Source: an uncultured bacterium (GTDB lineage: Bacteria; Verrucomicrobiota; Lentisphaeria; Oligosphaerales; Oligosphaeraceae). From it: DNA of 11,947 nt. Each line of letters opens with the position of its first letter. The first letter of the stretch is position 1. The stretch spans positions 1 through 11,947 of the forward strand of contig CACZQQ010000223.1 in assembly GCA_902783355.1 (NCBI GenBank), in the 5' to 3' direction. The notes below the pieces were generated by a model. It saw only the letters and a list, made by a program, of their open reading frames with translations. It was not told the origin of the DNA and did no database searches. This document shows positions 6,551 through 11,947 of this stretch, piece by piece. Both the position numbers and the translations under genes were made by a program.

Positions 6551-7637
6551 GCCCGTCTCCATCCTCCATGCGGACGGCCTTTCCGCCGCCGGCGACACGC
6601 CAGCCGAGGCCATGGCGGCCTTCTACGGCGGACGGCAGTGCTTCGCCGAACCCGCCCATTTCGATTCGCACGGACTCAAATTGGGCGTCATCAAGGACTT
6701 GCAGCCCGCGCAGGGGCGTTCGCGCGCCTTTGCGCTGCTGGAGCGCCTCTGCAGGCGCCTGCCGCCTCTGCCGCCACAGACGCGCCTCTACCTCGCCACC
6801 ACCGTCGGCGCCATCGACCTGCTTGAGCATGCGCCCGACGGCGAGGAGCCGGACTGCAACGGCCGCCTGCTGGAGGAGGCCAAACGCCTGACGGGCCTGG
6901 AGTGGGCGGTGCTTGTGGCGGCCGCCTGCGCCAGCGGCCAGACCGCCGCCGCCATGGCCATGCGCGCCCTCCGCCTCGGCCACTGCGACCACGCCCTCGT
7001 CATCGGACTCGACATCACAAGCGCCTTCGTCACAAGCGGTTTCGCCTCCCTGCGCGCCTACGCCAAGGAGACGGCGCGCCCCTACGACCGCAACCGAAAC
7101 GGCCTCGTCCTGGGCGAGGGCGCAGGCGCGCTGCTCCTCTCCCTGCAGGACGGCGGACGCGCCGTCGGCCGCCTGCTCGCCGCCCGCGAATCCTGCGACG
7201 CCTCCCACATCACCGCCCCCGACAGCACGGGCGGCCCGCTGGCGGCCCTCATCCGACAGACGCTGCAGGAGGCCGAAACGGCGCCGTCGGCCATTGGCGC
7301 CGTCATCGGGCACGGCACAGGCACGCTCCACAACGACGACGCCGAAATCGCCGCGCTCCACCAGGTCTTCGGCGAGACGGCCGTCCCCCTGATTTCCATC
7401 AAGGGCAACATCGGCCATACGCTTGGCGCGACAGGCGTCCTCCAGATTGTCTATGGACTTAACTTCTTGCACCGCAAGGAGTTACCACAACAGGCAGGAC
7501 TTCGGGAGCCCGCCGAGGGCGCGGAGGGGTTCGTCTCCACGGCAAGCCAGCCCATCCGCCGCAACTGCCTGCTGACGCTGAACGTGGGCTTCGGCGGCCT
7601 GAACAGCGTCATCGTCTTGGAGGGAGGAGAAGCATGA
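6543..7637 (+). CDS. Beta-ketoacyl-ACP synthase (KS), catalytically complete
   Basis: 364 residues, shorter than the usual 400-420 of FabF-type enzymes; the N-terminal half is the compact part. The Cys-His-His triad is complete: Cys129 in VAAACASGQTAA, His257 in IGHGTGTLHNDD, and His292 in KGNIGHTLGATG with Lys287 before it. NGLVLGEGAGALLLS (187-200) and LNVGFGGLNS near the C-terminus are further KS landmarks. The enzyme should perform decarboxylative Claisen condensation of malonyl-ACP with the growing chain. It overlaps the thioesterase by 8 nt. Its stop shares ATGA with the half-length KS-like gene that follows, suggesting the two products are made in similar amounts and may pair. It could be the elongating KS or a priming KS; sequence alone does not say which. 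Confidence 0.88.
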   Translation: MDRPVSILHADGLSAAGDTPAEAMAAFYGGRQCFAEPAHFDSHGLKLGVIKDLQPAQGRSRAFALLERLCRRLPPLPPQTRLYLATTVGAIDLLEHAPDGEEPDCNGRLLEEAKRLTGLEWAVLVAAACASGQTAAAMAMRALRLGHCDHALVIGLDITSAFVTSGFASLRAYAKETARPYDRNRNGLVLGEGAGALLLSLQDGGRAVGRLLAARESCDASHITAPDSTGGPLAALIRQTLQEAETAPSAIGAVIGHGTGTLHNDDAEIAALHQVFGETAVPLISIKGNIGHTLGATGVLQIVYGLNFLHRKELPQQAGLREPAEGAEGFVSTASQPIRRNCLLTLNVGFGGLNSVIVLEGGEA

Positions 7638-8200
7638 GGACAACCGCCTTCTGCACAATCTCCCTCACGGAAGGAAAGGCGCGCCTCGGCAGCGACGCAG
7701 GGGCCGTCCGTGAAATCCCCTTCACGGACTTGGGTGGCCTCAAGCAGCTCCTGACCGACGACGCAGCCTTCGTGCAGGGCGACCTCACGGACTTCCGGCG
7801 GGCGGCGGACAACGTGCGCCTCGCGCAGCTGGGCGGCCTCCTGTGCGCCTCCGCCGCAAGGGAGTGGTCGCCTGAAGGCACCGCGCTCATCGGCCTCAAC
7901 GGCAATGGCTGCGCCCACAACAACCGCCTCTACTGGAACGACTTCGTCGTCAACGGCCGCGACACGGGCCGCGCCTCCCTCTTCGTGCCGACCCTGCCCT
8001 CCATTCCCGTCTGCGAGGCCGCCATCACCTTGGGCATCCGCGGCCCCGTGCGCTACATCAAGACCGACACGGAGGGCCAGACCGCCGAACTGCTGGAGGA
8101 GATGTTCGCCTCGGACGCGCTTCTCCGCCAGACCATGACCGTCGAGATCGCCGACGACGGCGTTTCCGTCCGCCTCCTTTCACGGGAACCCGCCGCGTGA
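7634..8200 (+). CDS. Half-length ketosynthase-like protein without the active-site Cys (chain-length-factor-like)
   Basis: 188 residues that match only the N-terminal half of the thiolase fold, as in the 'ketoacyl synthase N-terminal' family (PF13723-like). Landmarks are RRADNVRLAQLGGLL, GTALIGLNGNGCAHNN and LFVPTLPSIPVCEAAITLG, followed by IRGPVRYIKTD. In a full KS that last segment leads into '.TACASG', with the nucleophile. Here the aligned stretch is KTDTEGQ, with no Cys, and the protein ends some 40 residues later without the His-containing half. It is therefore unlikely to condense anything alone. A partner or chain-length role for the KS encoded just upstream is the likely explanation (inference). 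A strong Shine-Dalgarno (GGAGGAG, 7623-7629) precedes ATG 7634, and both gene ends overlap neighbours (ATGA, GTGA). No frameshift was seen that would extend it, so the short length appears genuine. Confidence 0.7.
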   Translation: MRTTAFCTISLTEGKARLGSDAGAVREIPFTDLGGLKQLLTDDAAFVQGDLTDFRRAADNVRLAQLGGLLCASAAREWSPEGTALIGLNGNGCAHNNRLYWNDFVVNGRDTGRASLFVPTLPSIPVCEAAITLGIRGPVRYIKTDTEGQTAELLEEMFASDALLRQTMTVEIADDGVSVRLLSREPAA

Positions 8201-9357
8201 AGACCGCCGTCGTCATCCCGCTCTACAACAACCCGGAGACCATCCTGGGCGTGGCGGCGGCATGCAAGAAGCAACTCCATGACGTGCTTGTAGTTGACGA
8301 CGCCAGCACAAGCCTGCCGTCCGATTTCGGGGCGGCCCTGTCCGCCATGGGCGCCTCCCTTCTGCGCCGCGAGAAGAACGGCGGCGCGGGAGCCGCCATC
8401 CTGGACGGCGCCGCCCACTTCGCCGCGCAGGGCTTCGACTACATCGTCACGCTGGACGCGGACGGACAGCATCTTCCGGAGGACATCCCGTCCTTTCTGC
8501 ATCTCATTGAAACGGAGGGACAAAAGGGCGACATCGCCATCGTGGGCGTGCGCGACTTCGGCGTCCCCAACGTGCCCTCCTCCAGCGTCTTCGGCCGCAA
8601 ATTCTCCAACTTCTGGGTCAAGCTGGAGACGGGCGTCACCTGCCAGGACACGCAGAGCGGCTTCCGCGCCTACCCCGTCCAGCCGCTGCTCAAGAGCGGC
8701 TGCCTCTGCCGCCGCTACACCTTCATCGTGGAGAGCCTCGTGCGGCTCCTGTGGGGCGGCGTGCGCCTGAAGGAACTTCCCATCCGCACCGTCTACCAGC
8801 CGAAGGAGCGCTACGTCAGCCACTTCCGCCCCTTCGTGGACAACCTGCGCTTCTCGCTGCTGCACACAGGACTTGTCTGCCGCCAGCTCCTCCCGTGGCC
8901 CAAACGGCGCCTCGTGCCCAAGCCCCCCAGGCAGCCGTCGCTCTTCTGGCACCCGCGCGCCTTTTTCAGGCAATTGCTGCGGGAGAACGCCACGCCCGAG
9001 ATGCTGGGCGTCTCCGCCGCCGTCAGCACCTTCCTGGCGGTCCTGCCGCTCTTCGCCTGCCACATGCTCGTCATCCTGTATGCCTGCATCCGCCTGAAGC
9101 TCAACAAGATCATGGCGCTGGCCATCCAGAACCTCTACATGCCGCCGCTGACGCCCTTCCTCTGCATCGAGCTGGGCCACTACATGCGGCATGGCGCCTT
9201 CCTGCGGGAGGCCTCCATGCAGACAATCGTCCACGAGGTGCATCTGCGCCTGCTGGACTGGCTGCTGGGCAGCCTCGTGCTCGCGCCGCTCTTCGCCGTC
9301 ATCGCGGGCGTGGCCACCTGCGCCATCGCCCGCAGAATCCAGCGCGCCCATGCCTGA
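8197..9357 (+). CDS. Family 2 glycosyltransferase with C-terminal DUF2062 membrane domain
   Basis: 386 residues. The GT-A domain spans about 1-230: AVVIPLYNNPETI (4-16), VDDAS (33-37), LDADGQH (86-92, the metal-binding D-x-D), and QDTQSGFRAYP (150-160), typical of dolichol-phosphate-mannose-synthase-like enzymes. Residues about 258-335 (FRQLLRENATPEMLGVSAAV, then a hydrophobic segment and NLYMPPLTPFLCIELGHYM) match DUF2062, a membrane-associated domain often fused to GT2 enzymes. A last transmembrane helix lies at about 355-378. It probably adds a sugar to a lipid or to the cluster's product at the inner membrane (inference). The start is GTG 8197, sharing GTGA with the preceding stop. The gene overlaps the acyltransferase by 8 nt. 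As I recall, known APE clusters carry glycosyltransferase and acyltransferase modules in one protein; here they are two adjacent genes. Confidence 0.85.
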   Translation: MKTAVVIPLYNNPETILGVAAACKKQLHDVLVVDDASTSLPSDFGAALSAMGASLLRREKNGGAGAAILDGAAHFAAQGFDYIVTLDADGQHLPEDIPSFLHLIETEGQKGDIAIVGVRDFGVPNVPSSSVFGRKFSNFWVKLETGVTCQDTQSGFRAYPVQPLLKSGCLCRRYTFIVESLVRLLWGGVRLKELPIRTVYQPKERYVSHFRPFVDNLRFSLLHTGLVCRQLLPWPKRRLVPKPPRQPSLFWHPRAFFRQLLRENATPEMLGVSAAVSTFLAVLPLFACHMLVILYACIRLKLNKIMALAIQNLYMPPLTPFLCIELGHYMRHGAFLREASMQTIVHEVHLRLLDWLLGSLVLAPLFAVIAGVATCAIARRIQRAHA

Positions 9358-10234
9358 AACTGCCATCCATCAGAGCCTGAGCGACACGCGCGGCAACGGC
9401 CTGGGCATCGGCTTCTTCAAGGTCTGCATGAGCCTGCTCGGCCTCCGCTTCTGCAACGCCTTCGTCTGGTTCGTGGCCGCCTTCTACGCCCTCTTCGACC
9501 GCAGGGCCTTCGCCGCCGCAACCCCCTACCTGCGAAGCCGCTTCCCGAAGGCGCGCGCCCTCCGCTGGCACTTCTACCGCCTCATCGTCAGCCAGGGCCA
9601 GGCCCTCCTGCTGGCCCATTGGCTGCGCACGGGACACAGGCTCCCCACCCGCGACGTCCATCCTGAGAACCTGGAGGCGCTCATCGCCGCCAAGGACAAC
9701 GGCTTCATCATGCTGATGAGCCACGTGGGCTGCTGGCAGGCGACCGTCCCCCGCATGGAGAGCCTCGACAGGAACGTCAACCTGCTGGCGCAGGAGAACC
9801 AGAACGGCGCGCTCGGGCAACTGCTGCAGGGGTCGCGCTACCGCGTCATCAACAACAGCGGCCCCTTCGGGGGACTTCTGGAGTGCGTCGGCGCGCTGGA
9901 GCGCCACGAAGTCCTCTGCGTCATGGGCGACCGCCTGCCGGAAGGGCTTCCCTCGCAGCTGACGCTGACGCTCCACGGGCGGACCGTGCGCGTCCCCGAG
10001 GCCCCGTGGCTGCTGGCCGCGCGCTGCAACGTCCCCGTCTTCCCTGTCTTCACCCTCATGCGGCGCCATCCCGTCTCCATCGACTACCTCTTCGCGCCGC
10101 CCATCACCATCGACTACCAGCTGCCGCGCAAGCCCTCCCCGGAGGACTTCGCCCCCGCGCTCGCCCAATATCAGGCGCTGCTCGAGGACGTCATCGAAAA
10201 GAACCCCTACCAGATCTTCCACTACAATTCATAG
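9350..10234 (+). CDS. LpxL/HtrB-like (LPLAT superfamily) acyltransferase
   Basis: 294 residues, about the normal length for lipid A late acyltransferases and COG4261 proteins. An N-terminal hydrophobic region with GLRFCNAFVWFVAAFYALF (31-49) anchors it to the inner membrane. NGFIMLMSHVGCWQATVPR (117-135) is the catalytic block. His125 is the H of HX4D/E, but the acid position is Gln130. Later VMGDR (191-195) and PVFPVFTLMRR (229-239) match the LpxL-type substrate and DR motifs, and the protein ends KNPYQIFHYNS, like the LpxL-type tail. It would transfer an acyl chain, perhaps the polyene itself, from carrier protein to a lipid acceptor (inference). ATG 9350 is inside the glycosyltransferase gene. 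A 13-nt spacer with a strong ribosome site separates it from the carrier-protein gene, its most plausible acyl donor. Confidence 0.83.
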   Translation: MPETAIHQSLSDTRGNGLGIGFFKVCMSLLGLRFCNAFVWFVAAFYALFDRRAFAAATPYLRSRFPKARALRWHFYRLIVSQGQALLLAHWLRTGHRLPTRDVHPENLEALIAAKDNGFIMLMSHVGCWQATVPRMESLDRNVNLLAQENQNGALGQLLQGSRYRVINNSGPFGGLLECVGALERHEVLCVMGDRLPEGLPSQLTLTLHGRTVRVPEAPWLLAARCNVPVFPVFTLMRRHPVSIDYLFAPPITIDYQLPRKPSPEDFAPALAQYQALLEDVIEKNPYQIFHYNS

Positions 10235-10240
10235 AGGAGA
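10234..10240 (+). promoter_or_regulatory. Strong Shine-Dalgarno for the acyl carrier protein
   Basis: GAGGAGA begins on the last base of the preceding stop and lies 7 nt before ATG 10248. It is one of the best ribosome sites in the window, which fits the need for plentiful carrier protein. Confidence 0.7.
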
Positions 10241-10247
10241 AGCCCAC

Positions 10248-10517
10248 ATGGACGAACAAACCGCGCAATTCCGCCTGGAATTCAAAAAGAAGCTCATCCT
10301 CTGGCTCCAGCTCGAGGACAAGCAGCCGGAGGACATCGTGGACGACGAGCCCCTCTTCAAGACAGGCCTCGGGCTCGATTCGCTGGACGCCGTCGAGATC
10401 GTCGTCGCGCTCAAGCGCGAATACGGCATCCCGCAGAGCGAAATGGAGAACAACCGCGCCATCTTCGCGACCTTCGCGACCTTGGCGGACTTTGTGCAGG
10501 CCCACAAAAGCGCATGA
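10248..10517 (+). CDS. Acyl carrier protein
   Basis: 89 residues, acidic, four-helix ACP pattern. GLGLDSLDAVEIVVAL (40-55) holds the phosphopantetheine attachment Ser45 in the DSL motif. EPLFKTG before it and FATLADFVQ after it are standard ACP positions. It would carry the starter and growing chain for the ketosynthases, dehydratases, thioesterase and acyltransferase of this operon. A 9-bp tandem repeat (10464-10481) encodes FATFAT in the last helix region and is compatible with the fold. The stop overlaps the start of the next ketosynthase (ATGA at 10514). APE systems usually have two carrier proteins; only this one is in the window. Confidence 0.92.
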   Translation: MDEQTAQFRLEFKKKLILWLQLEDKQPEDIVDDEPLFKTGLGLDSLDAVEIVVALKREYGIPQSEMENNRAIFATFATLADFVQAHKSA

Positions 10518-11695
10518 CGCCGCAACCTTCTCATGTTCTAGGAATTGGCGTTGTATCCGCTCTAGGCATCGGTGTTCCGGAGACGCGCAAGGCCCTCTAC
10601 GCGGAGACGCCGCGCCTGCCCGTGCCGCCCACCTGCCTCCAGACGCAGTTGACCCTGCCTGTCTTCGAAGTCCCCCACCTGAAACGGCAGCCCGACCAGC
10701 CCGGCTGCGTCTCCATGCAGCTGCTCCGGCTCGCCCTGGAGGAGGCGTTGGCGAACGCAGGCCTCGGCAAGGCGCAGCTGCGCGGCCTGCGCGTCGGCGT
10801 CGCCATGGGAACCACCACCGCCTGCCAGCTCAACAGCGTCCCCTTCTACGCCGCCCTGCGCAACGGCAAAGAAACGGACAAAGCCCCTCTCATGCACTTT
10901 CTGGAAGGGAACCCCGCCGAACTCATCCACCGCGAACTGGAACTCGACGGGCCGCAGTTAACCATTTCAAATGCATGTACTTCCGGCGCGGACGCCATTG
11001 GCCTGGCCCATCTCTGGCTGCAACAGGGCCTCTGCGACGTGGCCATCGCCGGCGGCACCGACGAGCTCAACAAAGTCCCGCTGGACGGCTTCAACGCACT
11101 GGGCGTCTGCTCTCCTGAACCCTGCCGCCCCTTCGACGCGGCGCGACGCGGCCTGAATCTGGGCGAGGGCGCCGGCGTCCTCGTCATGGCGCGCGCCGAC
11201 GCACCCGTCAAGGAATCTATCCCCTTCACCGTCAATGGGTTCGGCAAGACGGCGGACGCCTTCCACATCACGCAGCCCGATCCAGAAGGGAAGCAGCTGG
11301 AACAGGCCATCAGACGCGCGCTGGCGATGGCGGGAAGCCGCCTCGACGACGTGGCCTTCGTCAACGCCCACGGGACTGGCACGCAGGCCAACGATCTGGC
11401 GGAGGCCGCCGTCTTCGCGCGCCTCTATCCCGACGGCATCCCCTACATGTCCACCAAGGCGTTGACAGGACACACGTTAGGGGCGGCCGGCGCCATCGAG
11501 GCCGTCTTCACGCTTCTCATGCTGGAGGAGCAGCGCGCCGTCCGCAGCCACCGTTTCGAGACGCTTCCGGAGGGCATCGCCTTCCCGCCCTTGCGTGAAA
11601 ACCACGCGCTTCATGGCGCGCGCCTCGCCCTCTCGACCTCATTGGCCTTCGGCGGCTCCAACACCGCCCTCATCCTTGGCTTATGCCCAACCTGA
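10514..11695 (+). CDS. Beta-ketoacyl-ACP synthase (KS), FabF-type, catalytically complete
   Basis: 393 residues, close to full FabF length. The triad is complete: Cys155 in ISNACTSGADAIG, His286 in VNAHGTGTQANDLAE, and His320 in STKALTGHTLGAAGA with Lys315. LNLGEGAGVLVMA (215-227) and SLAFGGSNTALIL at the C-terminus are further KS motifs. It should catalyse chain elongation with malonyl-ACP. It directly follows the carrier protein (ATGA overlap). It overlaps by 13 nt the next gene, which encodes a chain-length-factor-like protein, so a KS/CLF heterodimer is likely, as in type II polyketide and APE systems (inference). The codons around the nucleophile (10958-10981: tta, att, tca, aat, tgt, act) are AT-rich, unlike the rest of the gene. 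The first 15 codons are also less GC-rich. Confidence 0.92.
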   Translation: MTPQPSHVLGIGVVSALGIGVPETRKALYAETPRLPVPPTCLQTQLTLPVFEVPHLKRQPDQPGCVSMQLLRLALEEALANAGLGKAQLRGLRVGVAMGTTTACQLNSVPFYAALRNGKETDKAPLMHFLEGNPAELIHRELELDGPQLTISNACTSGADAIGLAHLWLQQGLCDVAIAGGTDELNKVPLDGFNALGVCSPEPCRPFDAARRGLNLGEGAGVLVMARADAPVKESIPFTVNGFGKTADAFHITQPDPEGKQLEQAIRRALAMAGSRLDDVAFVNAHGTGTQANDLAEAAVFARLYPDGIPYMSTKALTGHTLGAAGAIEAVFTLLMLEEQRAVRSHRFETLPEGIAFPPLRENHALHGARLALSTSLAFGGSNTALILGLCPT

Positions 11696-11947
11696 AAACA
11701 GCCTGCATTCTGGGGAACGTCTCCGAAGAGGAGCTCAAGGCCGTCCGCCTCTCCTGCGGGCTGCGGCGCGCCGACCGCCTGACCTCGCTGGCCGCCGCCG
11801 CCGTCCGCCGCGCCCTGCCGGACGCCTTTCCGCACAGCCTCCCGCCGGAGACGGGCCTGCTCACCATGTCCGCCTTCGGCCCCCACAGGACCGTCTTCGC
11901 CATGCTGGACGACATTCTGGACTATCCGGAAGACCAGCTCCTGCCCA
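11683..11947 (+). CDS. Ketosynthase-like chain length factor, N-terminal part (cut by window end)
   Basis: 88 residues are visible from ATG 11683, which lies inside the preceding KS gene; the frame remains open to the window edge. The segment GLLTMSAFGPHRTVFAMLDD (61-80) followed by ILDYPEDQLLPT resembles the N-terminal domain of PF13723-type 'beta-ketoacyl synthase chain length factor' proteins found in APE clusters. It also shares a weaker pattern with the half-length protein at 7634-8200: RRADRL helix, then hydrophobic strand and G-x-H/N turn. Whether it carries an active-site Cys cannot be seen. Position right after a complete KS suggests a partner that sets chain length. Confidence 0.72.
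   Translation, partial: MPNLKTACILGNVSEEELKAVRLSCGLRRADRLTSLAAAAVRRALPDAFPHSLPPETGLLTMSAFGPHRTVFAMLDDILDYPEDQLLP

Noticed and set aside
10464..10481. 9-bp tandem repeat TTCGCGACC x2 in the carrier-protein gene
   Set aside because: Two in-frame copies encode FATFAT within a plausible ACP helix. Too short and too ordinary to indicate a mobile or regulatory element.
1..11947. CRISPR, tRNA, rRNA, insertion sequences, attachment sites
   Set aside because: No direct-repeat arrays, transposase or integrase motifs, terminal inverted repeats or RNA gene signatures were seen. The window is almost fully occupied by pathway genes.

Overview
The window is one dense, entirely plus-strand biosynthetic operon of 14 genes: 12 complete and 2 cut by the window ends. 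It reads as a divergent relative of the aryl polyene (APE) gene clusters. These are type II fatty-acid/polyketide-like systems of diderm bacteria that build a conjugated polyene on an aryl starter and attach it to an outer-membrane lipid. Parts that point this way are a PaaK-type aryl-acid ligase, two hot-dog dehydratases, an acyl carrier protein, catalytically complete and degenerate ketosynthases, and a hot-dog thioesterase. They are joined by a LolA-like periplasmic protein, an MMPL exporter joined to a DUF3261-type lipoprotein domain, a family 2 glycosyltransferase and LPLAT/LpxL-type acyltransferases.

Layout. 1-189: C-terminal tail of a probable PlsC-like acyltransferase. 176-1453: acid-activating ligase. 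1460-1879: FabA/ApeP-like dehydratase. 1867-2490: LolA-like protein. 2475-5450: MMPL-lipoprotein fusion. 5450-5854: FabZ/ApeI-like dehydratase. 5855-6076: the only real gap, 222 nt. 6077-6550: thioesterase. 6543-7637: ketosynthase with Cys-His-His. 7634-8200: half-length ketosynthase-like protein. 8197-9357: glycosyltransferase with a DUF2062 domain. 9350-10234: LpxL-like acyltransferase. 10248-10517: acyl carrier protein. 10514-11695: second ketosynthase. 11683-end: start of a chain-length-factor-like ketosynthase. Most junctions overlap by 1-16 nt (ATGA, GTGA, TGATG), so translation is probably coupled throughout.

Working model (inference). The ligase activates an aryl or other carboxylic acid and loads it on the carrier protein. 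The ketosynthase/chain-length-factor pairs elongate it, with a ketoreductase not seen here. The two dehydratases create the double bonds and the thioesterase releases or proofreads. The glycosyltransferase and acyltransferases build or esterify the lipid anchor, and the LolA-like protein and MMPL-lipoprotein fusion move the product to the outer membrane. The ketoreductase and any second carrier protein would have to lie outside the window or elsewhere.

Organism. The DNA is very GC-rich by eye (roughly two thirds, not computed), and LolA, MMPL and LpxL-type proteins imply an outer membrane. A Verrucomicrobia/Lentisphaerae/Kiritimatiellae-type or deltaproteobacterial host would fit, but nothing here fixes the taxon. 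The most distinctive points are the lipobox-like signal inside the exporter fusion, a perfect 20-bp palindrome inside the exporter gene, and the half-sized ketosynthase partner.
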